In this document: one piece after another, positions 28,055 through 37,157 of the stretch | Layout: every line of letters begins with the position of its first letter | Position numbering within the stretch: the stretch's first letter is position 1 | Assembly (NCBI GenBank): GCA_022774755.1 | Contig: JALFLK010000013.1 | Location: 27,891-91,890, forward strand | DNA: 64,000 nt | From: a bacterium | GTDB lineage: Bacteria > Bacillota > Clostridia > Oscillospirales > Acutalibacteraceae | Direction of reading: 5' to 3' | Made by a program: the position numbers and the translations under genes | The notes under the pieces: model-generated | Told to the model about the DNA's origin: nothing | What the model saw: only the letters and a program-made list of their open reading frames with translations | The model's database searches: none

Positions 28055-29245
28055 TTATTCAATAACAGAAATTCCGTCGATATCAACGTCAAAGTATGGA
28101 GCTGAACGATATTTTGATTCCTCAAATACGCCGTCTTTAACAACCTCTGTGTCGCCCTTGAATTCAGCGTCTGAATCAACATCAGCCATATATGAAGTCA
28201 AAGCTTCACCCTTTACTGTGAAGTTAGCGGTGTCAAATACATTGATTTTACCTGACTCTAAACCTGCCTTTGCGGCGTCAATAGCCTCCTGAGTACCCTT
28301 AGCGGCAGCCTTTTCGTTTACTTCGGTAAGCTCAACAGAACCGGTTGCGATTGTTCCTGTCCAGTCTGTATCAATAGCCTTGCCTTCCTGTACGCACTTG
28401 ATAGCATACTCAAAGTACGGCTCCCAGTTAATTTTTGAAGAAACGATAAAGGTGTTGGGGCAAGCATTAACGGTTGAACCGTTGTAAGAAACATTCGGAA
28501 CTCCTGCAGCCTCACAAGCTGTCGGAGCGCCCATTGAGTCGGCGTGCTGGCTGATAAGTACACAACCGTCGGCAATAAGCTTGTTAGCAGCCTCTTTCTC
28601 AAGAGTTTCGTCATACCAAGAGCCTGTGAATGTTACATCCATGGTAACAGACGGGCAAACTGACTTAGCTCCGAGATAGAAAGAAGTGTAGCCGGATTTA
28701 ACCTCAGCGTACGGGTGAGCGCCGACATATCCCATCTTAGCCTGGTCTGCTGTGATTTGTCCGCTTTCAATCATTTCGTTGATTTTCATACCTGCTGCAA
28801 CACCTGCAAGGTAACGACCCTCGTAAATAGAAGCAAAAGCATTGTGAAAGTTATCAAGCTTCTCTGTGTGAGCCTTCGTTCCGGTAGCGTGCAGGAACTG
28901 AACATCAGGATTAGCCTTAGCGGCCTCAATCATAAAGTCCTCGTGACCAAAGCTGTCGGCAAAAATAATACCACAACCCTGATCAACCAAGTCGAGAGCA
29001 GCCTCTTTGCAAGCGTCGCTTTCGTCGATGTTTGTCTTGTTAATCATTTCAACGCCCATCTTCTCGCAAGCTTCTTTTGCTGCTGTTAAGAAGTTGTTGT
29101 CGTATGTAGAGTTTTCATCGTGCAGATAGATGAAACCAAACTTGAGGCTGTCTGATTTTGTTTCAGAACCACAGCCTGCAACTACAGCGGCAAGTGAAAA
29201 CACCATTAGCGCAGCCAGTACAACTGATAATAACTTTTTGAACAT
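28055..29245 (-). CDS. BMP-family nucleoside-binding lipoprotein
   Basis: This protein has 396 residues from the ATG at 29245, which follows AGGAGGAATTGAA. Residues 1-25 are a lipoprotein signal with lipobox VAGC. The mature protein has the BMP/PnrA pattern: KFGFIYLHDENSTYD, ADSFGHEDFM, FASIYEGRYLAGVAAGMKI, KMGYVGAHPYAEVKSGYTSFYLGA and the C-terminal SYNGSTVNACPNTFIVSSKINWEPYFEYAI. It binds purine nucleosides for the NupOPQ importer. It is preceded 60 bases upstream by xpt, in keeping with purine salvage. Confidence 0.92.
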   Translation of the reverse strand: MFKKLLSVVLAALMVFSLAAVVAGCGSETKSDSLKFGFIYLHDENSTYDNNFLTAAKEACEKMGVEMINKTNIDESDACKEAALDLVDQGCGIIFADSFGHEDFMIEAAKANPDVQFLHATGTKAHTEKLDNFHNAFASIYEGRYLAGVAAGMKINEMIESGQITADQAKMGYVGAHPYAEVKSGYTSFYLGAKSVCPSVTMDVTFTGSWYDETLEKEAANKLIADGCVLISQHADSMGAPTACEAAGVPNVSYNGSTVNACPNTFIVSSKINWEPYFEYAIKCVQEGKAIDTDWTGTIATGSVELTEVNEKAAAKGTQEAIDAAKAGLESGKINVFDTANFTVKGEALTSYMADVDSDAEFKGDTEVVKDGVFEESKYRSAPYFDVDIDGISVIE

Positions 29246-29305
29246 TTCAATTCCTCCTGAAAATAAGTTAAAATATGTCAAAGAGCTGTGCTCTCTGATT
29301 ACAGA

Positions 29306-29881
29306 TTAACTGCAAAAAATAACACCGTCTTCTTCCGACATTTCTTTAATTCTTGCAAGCGACTCAACCCTGATGTTCATATCACGGATTATTTTTCCGC
29401 CTTCCTGAAAAGCCTTTTCAATAACAATGCCTGCGCCCACAGTCACGGCGCCAGCGTCATTGATAAGGTTAATCAAGGCTGATAATGCACTGCCCTTTGC
29501 AAGAAAATCGTCAATTATAAGAATACGGTCCTCTTTGTTTATAAACTGTTTTGATACATAAATTTCATAATCTTTTTTATGAGTAAAGGATGTCACCTTA
29601 GAGGTGTAGATATCGGCATATATATTTACTGTGGGTTCTTTCTTGGCAAAAACCACAGGCACATTAAAGTATTGTGCGGTTAAACAGGCAACACCGATTC
29701 CCGAAGCTTCAATAGTAAGGATTTTTGTAATGTTTTCATCTTTAAAGAGTCTGTAAAACTCCTTTCCAAGTTCAGAAATGAACCCTGTGTCAATCTGATG
29801 ATTTAAAAAGCTGTCAACCTTTAATACATTACCCTTACCGATATGTCCGTCCCTGAGAATTCTGTCCTCTAAAAGCTTCAT
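29306..29881 (-). CDS. xpt: Xanthine phosphoribosyltransferase
   Basis: This protein has 191 residues from the ATG at 29881, which follows AGAGGATG. The N-terminus MKLLEDRILRDG...LKVDSFLNHQID aligns with Bacillus Xpt, and an upstream in-frame start would add 28 non-homologous residues. The PRPP-binding motif is ILIIDDFLAKGSA (about 125-137). It converts xanthine and PRPP to XMP. Its place ahead of bmp-nupOPQ makes an uptake-and-salvage operon. No purine riboswitch was found in its leader. Confidence 0.94.
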   Translation of the reverse strand: MKLLEDRILRDGHIGKGNVLKVDSFLNHQIDTGFISELGKEFYRLFKDENITKILTIEASGIGVACLTAQYFNVPVVFAKKEPTVNIYADIYTSKVTSFTHKKDYEIYVSKQFINKEDRILIIDDFLAKGSALSALINLINDAGAVTVGAGIVIEKAFQEGGKIIRDMNIRVESLARIKEMSEEDGVIFCS

Positions 29882-29936
29882 ATTATCTGCATCCTCTGTT
29901 TCAAAATAATTAAATTTCAAAATAAATAATAAGATT

Positions 29937-29965
29937 ATTATACTACATCGTTCGACAATATTCAA
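29937..29965 (-). promoter_or_regulatory. Predicted xpt operon promoter with a PurBox-like spacer
   Basis: TTGAAT (29960-29965), 17 bases and TATAAT (29937-29942) on the minus strand. The spacer contains ATTGTCGAACGAT, which matches 10 of 13 positions of the Firmicutes PurBox (AWWWCCGAACWWT). Control by PurR is a guess. Confidence 0.6.
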
Positions 29966-30133
29966 TTATTTGTTTGTGTAAAAAATATAGAAATATCATA
30001 TAAAATCTTGAAAATATTAACACAGATTGAATAAATCGTGAGCAAAGAGTGAGTATTATATGACCGCTGAGTGTAGTATAATAAAAAACTTCAAGTTAAA
30101 TTAAGCAGACAAATCAACTCAAGAATAAAGAAT

Positions 30134-30162
30134 GCCCCGGTACGCAATTTACGTACCGGGGC
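30134..30162 (-). terminator. Terminator after tRNA-Ala
   Basis: GCCCCGGTACG/CGTACCGGGGC, an 11-bp stem, lies 7 bases past the tRNA 3' end. It is followed on the minus strand by ATTCTTTATTCTTG. Confidence 0.8.
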
Positions 30163-30169
30163 ACCCGAC

Positions 30170-30245
30170 TGGTGGAGACGATGGGAGTCGAACCCACGAC
30201 CTTTTGACTGCCAGTCAAACATTCTTCCATCTGAACTACGCCCCC
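30170..30245 (-). tRNA. tRNA-Ala, anticodon GGC
   Basis: This 76-base sequence on the minus strand begins GGGGGCG and ends with an encoded CCA. The anticodon arm is TTTGA-CTGGCAG-TCAAA, giving anticodon GGC. The T arm is GTGGG-TTCGACT-CCCAT. The acceptor stem pairs fully with two G-U pairs. Confidence 0.93.
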
Positions 30246-30266
30246 GAATATTCACTTTTCACTCAG

Positions 30267-30295
30267 ATAATACCATAACCCCTGCATTTTGGCAA
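30267..30295 (-). promoter_or_regulatory. Predicted promoter of tRNA-Ala
   Basis: TTGCCA (30290-30295), 17 bases and TATTAT (30267-30272) on the minus strand lie 21 bases before the mature 5' end. Confidence 0.7.
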
Positions 30296-30387
30296 GAACT
30301 TTTTACATTTTCTCCTAAACATATTTTCTCCATATCATTTAATAAAAATTACTTTTCAAAATAAATCAGCCTCCATATTCGCCGAAA

Positions 30388-31029
30388 TCAAACCTCGGTC
30401 TGATTTATCATTACAATAACGCTTCCGTTTTCTGCAATAATCTCTGCGCTGTCATCAATAAACACATTTGAAACCCCGACAGGGAAATCACAGGTCATTT
30501 TATACTTATCCATAGGGTACTCCACCCTGCCCTTTGTGGTAACCGTTGCGCCGGTGCATCCAAATGCAAAAACAGAAAAAGTCTTGCCCTGCACATTATC
30601 AAAACGCTTGGTTGAATTGCAAATTACGCTGACCCGAACCCGGGGAGAAGAAATCTCAGCGGTATAATTATTCTTTGCAAGAAAATAAAGCAAGGACAGA
30701 TTGGCATATTGGTGGTCAAGCCTTCCGCCGAGGGCGTTTACACATAAAAATTCATCACAGCCCTGCTCAACTGCCATTTTAATGCAGGAAAGCGTATCCG
30801 TGTCGTCTTTTCTGTTATTCAGCCTTACAACCTTTACGCTTTTCGGCAAATCCTCAAAACCGCCGTTATAGGAGTCAAAATCGCCCACAATCATATGAGG
30901 AACTATTCCTGCCTTTTTACACAAGGCGTATCCGCTGTCGGCGCACACAACAAGGTCTCCGTCTTTAAAGCAGTTTTTGATAAAATCCTCACCGCAGTCG
31001 CATCCGCCGGAAATCAGCAAACACCTCAT
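30388..31029 (-). CDS. thiN: Thiamine pyrophosphokinase
   Basis: This protein has 213 residues from the ATG at 31029, which follows AGGAGG; a longer reading frame overlapping rsgA is not needed. Motifs are MRCLLISGGCDC, VVCADSGYALCKKAGIVPHMIVGDFDSY (about 27-55), RKDDTDTLSCIKMAVEQG and NALGGRLDHQYANLSLL, the ThiN pattern for transfer of pyrophosphate from ATP to thiamine. It starts 19 bases after rsgA ends. The rpe gene often found between them in Firmicutes is missing. Confidence 0.94.
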   Translation of the reverse strand: MRCLLISGGCDCGEDFIKNCFKDGDLVVCADSGYALCKKAGIVPHMIVGDFDSYNGGFEDLPKSVKVVRLNNRKDDTDTLSCIKMAVEQGCDEFLCVNALGGRLDHQYANLSLLYFLAKNNYTAEISSPRVRVSVICNSTKRFDNVQGKTFSVFAFGCTGATVTTKGRVEYPMDKYKMTCDFPVGVSNVFIDDSAEIIAENGSVIVMINQTEV

Positions 31030-31048
31030 AAATTCCTCCTGATTCGGG

Positions 31049-31939
31049 TTATTTTTGCCAGGACTTAATATCCTTAACCTCGTTATACATCTGCTTGTAG
31101 CTGTCGTGTCTTGATCTTGGAATATCACCGTTTTCAACAGCCTGTATTACACTGCATCCCTTTTCACAAATGTGAGCGCAGGAGGTAAACCTGCATCTGC
31201 CCAGATAATCCTCAAATTCCGGGAAACAATGCTGAAGCTCATCCTTATCAATCATCTGATATTTTTCCAAATCAACCGTAGAAAAGCCCGGTGTATCCGC
31301 AACATAACTGTCGTCAATTTTGAAAAGTTCAACGGTCCTGGTAGTGTGCCGACCTCTGCCCAGCTTTTTGCTGACTTCGCCTGTTTCAAGGCTCAATCCG
31401 CTGAAAAGCACATTCAGCAAGGTTGACTTGCCAACGCCCGTGTTGCCGGTAAACGCAGAAATTCCGCCGTGAATAAGCTTTTTAAGCGGTTCAGCAGAGA
31501 CCTTGCTGTCGCTTGAATATTCCACCACGTCAAAGCCTGCTTTTCGGTAGATTTCGGCAAGTACACTTCCGTCTGACAAATCGGACTTTGAAATTACAAT
31601 AATCGGTCTTATGTTGTTATATACCGCCGCCGCAGTCATCTTATCAATAACCACAGTATTTGGGGCAGGATTTACCGTAGAACACACAATCACAAGGTTA
31701 TCAAGGTTTGCAAGGGGCGGCCGCCTGAGGGTATTTTTCCTTGGCAGAATTTTATCCACAGAGCAATAGCCGTCCCTGGGCACGGTTATCTCTACTCTGT
31801 CGCCCACCAAGGGCGAATGTCCCTTTTGCCGAAAGATTCCCCTTGCCTTACATTCATATACTTTTTGGGCGGCTTCTACATAATAGAAACCGCCCGTAGC
31901 TTTAATCAATAATCCGTTAAGTGTCTTTGAATTTTCCAT
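31049..31939 (-). CDS. rsgA: Small ribosomal subunit biogenesis GTPase RsgA
   Basis: The 296-residue protein has an N-terminal OB fold and a circularly permuted GTPase: G4 VISKSDLS precedes G1 GNTGVGKSTLLN (about 165-176), and G3 is DTPGFST. A C-terminal zinc site is visible in CRFTSCAHICEKGC. It assists late 30S maturation. It begins 3 bases after prkC ends, inside the conserved rlmN-prpC-prkC-rsgA order. Confidence 0.96.
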   Translation of the reverse strand: MENSKTLNGLLIKATGGFYYVEAAQKVYECKARGIFRQKGHSPLVGDRVEITVPRDGYCSVDKILPRKNTLRRPPLANLDNLVIVCSTVNPAPNTVVIDKMTAAAVYNNIRPIIVISKSDLSDGSVLAEIYRKAGFDVVEYSSDSKVSAEPLKKLIHGGISAFTGNTGVGKSTLLNVLFSGLSLETGEVSKKLGRGRHTTRTVELFKIDDSYVADTPGFSTVDLEKYQMIDKDELQHCFPEFEDYLGRCRFTSCAHICEKGCSVIQAVENGDIPRSRHDSYKQMYNEVKDIKSWQK

Positions 31940-31942
31940 TTT

Positions 31943-34039
31943 TTAATACCACTCGTTTGCCAATGTCGGAGCTGCTGTCGGCAACTCTGTGACAGGCTGT
32001 TCCGTGGGAGTGGGCGCAGCCGTGGGGGCGGGAGTTGTCGGTACGGCAGTTGTAGGCGGATTGTAATCGTAGGTTGTAGTGGAAACATTGCCCGTTGAGT
32101 AGTCAATCTTATACTCCCTGTACGGACTTCCGTCCAGCTGCACTACAATGTGCGATTCACCCGAGCCCTCAAACTGAAGGGTTGTGGTTCTTGAATACTG
32201 GGGATAAAGCTCTTTTGAATATGCAGTATCCACCACTCCGTCAACAATAACCGTCATACTAACCTTATCCGGTGCGTTTGACGGAAGGTCAACATAAATA
32301 GAAACGGTGCTCTTGCTTCCCTTACCTGAGCTTACCGTCAGATTAATCTTTGTGCCCTTATTCACCTTGCCAAACTGTAACGGTGTCTGGTTAAGCACGG
32401 TATCCTTAGGCTCCTTGCTCTTTTCGTCATAGGTTGTAACAACCGTAAGTCCCAGCGCCTCAAGCTTTTCTTTTGCTGAAGAAAGGGTGAGTCCCGAAAC
32501 ATCGGGAACAGTAACCTTATCCTCTCTATTTCCGCTTGAAACATAAACATAAACGGTGGAGCCGATTGTCATCTGCGTTCCTGCATTCGGGAACACATTT
32601 GCAACATATCCCTCGGCTGTCTTAGTACTTTCAACATACACAATTTCGGGAACAAGATTTTTATCCTTAATAGTTGAAACTGCGTCCTTTTCGGCTGTAT
32701 TCAGCACAAATGGCGTTGTAACGTTAGTATCCGTTCCGTTTACCGTAAGGGTAATTGTTGCGCCCTCTTTAATTTTCATCGAATTAGCCTCAGGCTCCTG
32801 GGCAATAATATAGCCCATTGGCTTCGACTCGTCATATTTACTCTTTATTTCATATTTAAACTTATGAGGATTGTCCTGCTGAACATCAACAATGTTTTCG
32901 CCCACAAGCTGAGGCACGTCAACATCCGAAGCCTGGGCCGTGGAACAGCCCCTGAAAACGCACAGCAAAAGCACAATCACTATTACAATAAAGCCCGAAA
33001 TCAAAGCACCTTTAACAGCATAATAAGAGGGCTTGTGAACTTTAATTTCGTCATCCTCATAATCGTCGTCTGAATCACCAACAGAATCCTCGGGTTTATC
33101 CTCAGGGTAAGGCTCCATTCTTACTGCTCTTCTGCTGTCAACACGGCGCAAATCGCCGACAGCCTTTGTGGGGTCGTTATCTACAAAATAGTTATAGTTA
33201 AAGGTTACAGACGGATTTAGTCTGAATCGCTCCAAGTCGTTAAGAAGCTCCACTGCAGACTGGTACCTGTCTTTGGGGTCTTTCTGCATTGCCTTCATTG
33301 TAATCTGCTCAAGTCCCACAGGAATGTCAGGGTTAATAACCCTTGGCATTGCAGGAGTGGACTGTAACTGCATAAGAGCAACAGAAACAGCGCTGTCAGC
33401 CTCAAAGGGCAGTTTGCCCGTAAGCATCTCATAGAGCATTACGCCAACGGAATAAATATCGGACTTTCCATCGGTTATGTCGCCTTTTGCCTGCTCGGGA
33501 GCAATATAATGCACAGAGCCGATTGCCTGCTCGGTCATAGTCTTTGTGGCTTTATCCGAAAAGCGGGCAATGCCGAAGTCCGTAACCTTAATTGTGCCGT
33601 TTTGCAGAAGCATAATATTCTGTGGCTTTATATCACGATGCACAATACCGTGCTCGTGAGCATGCTGGAGTGCTTTGAGAATCTGGGTTGTAAAATGAAC
33701 AACCTCTTTCCAGTTCAGGACGCCCTGCATTTCAATGTACTCTTTCAGGGTGATGCCGTCAATGTACTCCATTACAATATATTGAATCATATCGCCGAAG
33801 CTTACGTCGTAAACCTTAACAATATTAGGGTGCGAAAGCATAGCAATAGCCTTGGATTCGTTTTTAAAGCGTCTTATAAATTCTTCGTTATTTAAATATT
33901 CATCCTTCAGGATTTTAATAGCTACTTCTCTATCATCGATTGTGTCGGTACAGCGGTAAACGTTAGCCATACCGCCGACGCCGATGAGTTCATGGATTTC
34001 ATAACGTCCGTCAAGCTTTTTGCCGATGTATTTATCCAA
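31943..34039 (-). CDS. prkC: PASTA-domain serine/threonine kinase PrkC
   Basis: The start is probably TTG at 34039, 7 bases after GGGAG, giving 698 residues that begin DKYIGKKLDGRYEI; the GTG three codons upstream is too close to the Shine-Dalgarno. The kinase domain (about 10-270) has all catalytic motifs: GVGGMANVYR, VAIKIL, IVHRDIKPQNIM, VTDFGIA and APEQ. A membrane segment (about 345-365) is followed by three PASTA repeats (about 378-440, 445-508 and 512-577) and a Thr/Pro-rich tail. It senses cell-wall fragments and phosphorylates division and wall-synthesis proteins. It is paired with the PP2C phosphatase upstream. Confidence 0.93.
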   Translation of the reverse strand: MDKYIGKKLDGRYEIHELIGVGGMANVYRCTDTIDDREVAIKILKDEYLNNEEFIRRFKNESKAIAMLSHPNIVKVYDVSFGDMIQYIVMEYIDGITLKEYIEMQGVLNWKEVVHFTTQILKALQHAHEHGIVHRDIKPQNIMLLQNGTIKVTDFGIARFSDKATKTMTEQAIGSVHYIAPEQAKGDITDGKSDIYSVGVMLYEMLTGKLPFEADSAVSVALMQLQSTPAMPRVINPDIPVGLEQITMKAMQKDPKDRYQSAVELLNDLERFRLNPSVTFNYNYFVDNDPTKAVGDLRRVDSRRAVRMEPYPEDKPEDSVGDSDDDYEDDEIKVHKPSYYAVKGALISGFIVIVIVLLLCVFRGCSTAQASDVDVPQLVGENIVDVQQDNPHKFKYEIKSKYDESKPMGYIIAQEPEANSMKIKEGATITLTVNGTDTNVTTPFVLNTAEKDAVSTIKDKNLVPEIVYVESTKTAEGYVANVFPNAGTQMTIGSTVYVYVSSGNREDKVTVPDVSGLTLSSAKEKLEALGLTVVTTYDEKSKEPKDTVLNQTPLQFGKVNKGTKINLTVSSGKGSKSTVSIYVDLPSNAPDKVSMTVIVDGVVDTAYSKELYPQYSRTTTLQFEGSGESHIVVQLDGSPYREYKIDYSTGNVSTTTYDYNPPTTAVPTTPAPTAAPTPTEQPVTELPTAAPTLANEWY

Positions 34040-34053
34040 ATTTATCACTCCCG

Positions 34054-34779
34054 TTAATAGATTACCGTTACGGTAATGTTGTCAGAACCGCCGCCTTCTT
34101 TAGCTTTATCAACAAGCTTGTCGGTTAAACCCTCGCCACGGTTTTCGTGGCATATTTTTACCATATCTCCTGTTGAAACACAGTTGGAAAGACCGTCCGT
34201 ACAAATCAGAAGAACATCTCCGTATATAAAATTTGCCTCTATATAATCCAGATGAACCTCGGGCTTAATGCCCAAAGCCCTGGTAATGTAATTTTTATTC
34301 GGGTGGTGCTGAGCCTGTTCCGTGGTAATTTCACCACGCTTTACCATTTCCATAACAACCGAATGGTCTTCGGTAAGCTGTTTGATTTTTCCGCCTCTTA
34401 TAGCGTAGGTTCGGCTGTCGCCGATATGAACAATATGAACGGTGGTATCTTTAACAAATACAAACTCGCAGGTGGTACCCATTCCGTGCAAATCAGGGTC
34501 GGAAGACGCCAGCTCATACACCTTAAGGTTGGCGTTTACAACAATCTCCGCCATCAAATTAACAAGCTCGTCCTTTGTCAGATTCTCATCGGTCAGCTTT
34601 TCAACCTGAGAATCAATATATTCAACGGCTGTAGCGCTGGCAATATTTCCGCCCTTTGCGCCCCCCATTCCGTCGCAGACAACCGCCCACACACAACTCG
34701 GGGAAATAACTCCGAAGCGGCAATCGTCCTGATTTTGACTTCTCACAAGTCCAACATCACTTTTACTGAAAACTTCCAA
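34054..34779 (-). CDS. prpC: PP2C-type protein phosphatase PrpC/Stp
   Basis: This 241-residue protein has PP2C motifs: SQNQDDCRFG, VVCDGMGGAKGG (metal-binding Asp), HIGDSRTYAI, LTEDHSV, CTDGLSNCV and the C-terminal GGSDNITVTV. It reverses PrkC phosphorylation. The start is TTG at 34779, eight bases after AAGGAGG. It lies between rlmN (one base upstream) and prkC. Confidence 0.95.
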   Translation of the reverse strand: MEVFSKSDVGLVRSQNQDDCRFGVISPSCVWAVVCDGMGGAKGGNIASATAVEYIDSQVEKLTDENLTKDELVNLMAEIVVNANLKVYELASSDPDLHGMGTTCEFVFVKDTTVHIVHIGDSRTYAIRGGKIKQLTEDHSVVMEMVKRGEITTEQAQHHPNKNYITRALGIKPEVHLDYIEANFIYGDVLLICTDGLSNCVSTGDMVKICHENRGEGLTDKLVDKAKEGGGSDNITVTVIY

Positions 34780-34780
34780 G

Positions 34781-35818
34781 CTATTTACCTCCTTCTTCTT
34801 TGTGTTTTCCTCTCAGCTGACCGCAGGAAGCGTTAATGTCACTGCCCAAGGTCCGCCTAACGGTAGCAGTTATGCCTCTTTTCTCAAGAATCTCAACAAA
34901 GGCTTTCTGCCGTTTTACAGAGCTTTTTCTGTAAAGCGTTCCCTTTACGCTGTTCACGGGGATAAGATTAACATGACAGGGCATTACCGAAAGCAGATTT
35001 GCCAAAGCCTTGGCATTTTCGGCGCTGTCGTTCACATCTTCTATCATAGCGTATTCAAAAGAAACACGCCGCTTGGTAGTGTTAAAATAATATATGCAAG
35101 CCTTAATAAGCTGTTCCACAGGGTATTTCCTGTTTATGGGCATTGTTTTGCTTCGGGTTTCGTTATCGGGAGCGTGAAGAGAAACCGAAAGGGTAACAGG
35201 CATCTTTAAATCTGCAAGCTCGTAAATTTTCGGCACAATACCGCAGGTAGAAAGAGTAATATGCCTCAGCCCGATGTTCAGACTTTCCTCACTGCTGACA
35301 ATCTTCAAGAATCTCACAACATTGTCAAAATTATCAAGAGGTTCGCCCATTCCCATCAAAACCACATTGGAAATCCTGATGTTCAAATCCTTCTGAGCTG
35401 TTTCTATCTGGCTTAATATTTCAGACGGCGTAAGATTTCTTGCAAATCCGCCCCTGCCGGTAGCGCAGAAACTGCAGCCCATTTTACAGCCTGCCTGAGT
35501 AGAAACGCAGATTGAATAGCCGTGTATGTACTTCATAACAACCGATTCAACACATTCGCCGTCAGAAAGCCTAAAAAGGTACTTTACCGTACCATCATAC
35601 ATTGAAATAAGTTTTTTTTCAATATTTGCAACAGAAATGTAACAACTTCTTTTAAGGTATCCCCTTAAATCCTTGGGAATATTGCCCATTTCGTCAAAGC
35701 TCGTCACGCCTTTTTTAAGCCAAAGGGAAACCTGCCCGGCCCTGAACTTAGGATATCCCTCGTCAGCCAAAAGCTTTTCAAGCTCACTTAAATACAGGGA
35801 CTTAATATCCTTTAACAA
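34781..35818 (-). CDS. rlmN: Dual-specificity rRNA/tRNA methyltransferase RlmN
   Basis: This 345-residue radical SAM enzyme has the cluster motif CKMGCSFCATGRGGF (three cysteines, about 110-120), VLMGMGEPLDN and the C-terminal cysteine near SDINASCGQLRG that forms the methylated-cysteine intermediate. It makes 2-methyladenosine in 23S rRNA and tRNA. The start appears to be TTG at 35818, adjacent to the rsmB stop, with no strong ribosome binding site, so translation is probably coupled. Confidence 0.95.
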   Translation of the reverse strand: MLKDIKSLYLSELEKLLADEGYPKFRAGQVSLWLKKGVTSFDEMGNIPKDLRGYLKRSCYISVANIEKKLISMYDGTVKYLFRLSDGECVESVVMKYIHGYSICVSTQAGCKMGCSFCATGRGGFARNLTPSEILSQIETAQKDLNIRISNVVLMGMGEPLDNFDNVVRFLKIVSSEESLNIGLRHITLSTCGIVPKIYELADLKMPVTLSVSLHAPDNETRSKTMPINRKYPVEQLIKACIYYFNTTKRRVSFEYAMIEDVNDSAENAKALANLLSVMPCHVNLIPVNSVKGTLYRKSSVKRQKAFVEILEKRGITATVRRTLGSDINASCGQLRGKHKEEGGK

Positions 35819-37156
35819 CTAATTACCACGCTTTCTGAACATAGAAATAAAAAATCCGTCCGTATTATTTATATGAGGAAACAGCGTAAGCTGATTTTCC
35901 TTTTCGTCAATTCCCCTTTTGAGTCCCACGGGAAGTTTTATGGGATACGGCTCAAAATCGGGATTTTCCTTTAAAAACCTGTCCGCAACCTCTGCATTTT
36001 CCACAGGATTAAGGGTGCAGGTTGAATAAATCAGAAGTCCGCCGAAAGCAACATAACGGGAATTATTCTGCAAAATCTCATACTGAATTACAGGCAAATT
36101 ATTATCGGTAACATTGCTTTTATAGCGGATTTCGGGCTTTCTTCTCAAAATTCCCAATCCGCTGCAGGGCACATCGCAAAGTACTCTGTCTGCAAGGGGG
36201 AGTTCTGACTTGTCCGTTTTGCTGTTTCTGACAGATGCATTTACAACCGTAACTCCCAGTCGTTTTGCGCCCTCTTTAATCAGCTTGATTTTATGGTCAT
36301 ACATATCAAAGGCAAAAACTTTTCCCCTGTTGTCCATATCCAAAGCCATTCCAAGAGCCTTACCGCCGGGAGCAGAACAGGCGTCAATAACAATCTGCCT
36401 TGGTTTTGCGCAGGCAAAATTCACGCAAAGCTGAGAGGACATATCCTGAATATAGAACAGCCCCTTTTTAAATGCCGAAAGCCCCTCCACAGAGCCTGTG
36501 TTTTCAAGGGTAAGACAGGTCTGTAAAAATGCTGTTTTTTCCGCCTTGACCCCTTCTCGTTCAAGCTCCTTTATTAAATCATCAGGGCTGATCTTAAGAG
36601 TATTTACCCTAGAATATAACGGCGGACGGTTAAACATACTTTTGAGTATGCCGACAGTGTTTTCTTCACCGTAGGCTTTAAGCCAAATATCAATAATTTC
36701 TTTGGGGCAGGAATACTCAACCGAATAACGCAGACTTTTATGGGCGTCATCAGGCAAATTAAACTTTTTGTCATTTCGCAAAAAGCTTCGCAAAATTCCG
36801 TTTATATAGCCTGCCGAATGGGACAAACGCAGATTTTTTGCAAGCTTGACGCTTTCGTTCACAGCCGCCGAATCGGGAACCTTGTCCATATACAATATCT
36901 GATACAGCCCCATACGCAAAATAGTCAAGGTCTTTTGCTCAATTTTCCTAAGGGGAATTTTTGAATACTTCTTAATAATAAAATCAAGGGTAATAAGACG
37001 TTCCAACACTCCGTAAACAAGGGCAAAAACAAAGGAAGAATCAAGCCTTGAGAGTCCTCTCTCCCTTACTGTGTTTTGCAGCAGCAGGGAAGAATACGCC
37101 CCGTCCTTTTGAATTTTTAAAAGAATGTCAAGTGCAATTTTTCTCGGATTTGCCAT
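35819..37156 (-). CDS. rsmB: 16S rRNA m5C967 methyltransferase RsmB
   Basis: This 445-residue protein has an N-terminal NusB-like helical domain (about 1-140) and a C-terminal SAM-dependent m5C methyltransferase: VIDACSAPGGKA (SAM binding), ADRVLCDVPCSGLGILRRKPEIRY (catalytic PC motif) and LIYSTCTLNPVENAE (second catalytic cysteine). ATG at 37156 follows GGCGGGA. It sits between the YugP-like peptidase gene and rlmN. Confidence 0.96.
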   Translation of the reverse strand: MANPRKIALDILLKIQKDGAYSSLLLQNTVRERGLSRLDSSFVFALVYGVLERLITLDFIIKKYSKIPLRKIEQKTLTILRMGLYQILYMDKVPDSAAVNESVKLAKNLRLSHSAGYINGILRSFLRNDKKFNLPDDAHKSLRYSVEYSCPKEIIDIWLKAYGEENTVGILKSMFNRPPLYSRVNTLKISPDDLIKELEREGVKAEKTAFLQTCLTLENTGSVEGLSAFKKGLFYIQDMSSQLCVNFACAKPRQIVIDACSAPGGKALGMALDMDNRGKVFAFDMYDHKIKLIKEGAKRLGVTVVNASVRNSKTDKSELPLADRVLCDVPCSGLGILRRKPEIRYKSNVTDNNLPVIQYEILQNNSRYVAFGGLLIYSTCTLNPVENAEVADRFLKENPDFEPYPIKLPVGLKRGIDEKENQLTLFPHINNTDGFFISMFRKRGN

Positions 37157-37157
37157 A

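Noticed and set aside
29882..30130. Purine riboswitch upstream of xpt
   Set aside because: I looked for the conserved aptamer core in the leader and upstream and did not find it. The predicted leader is only about 50 bases.
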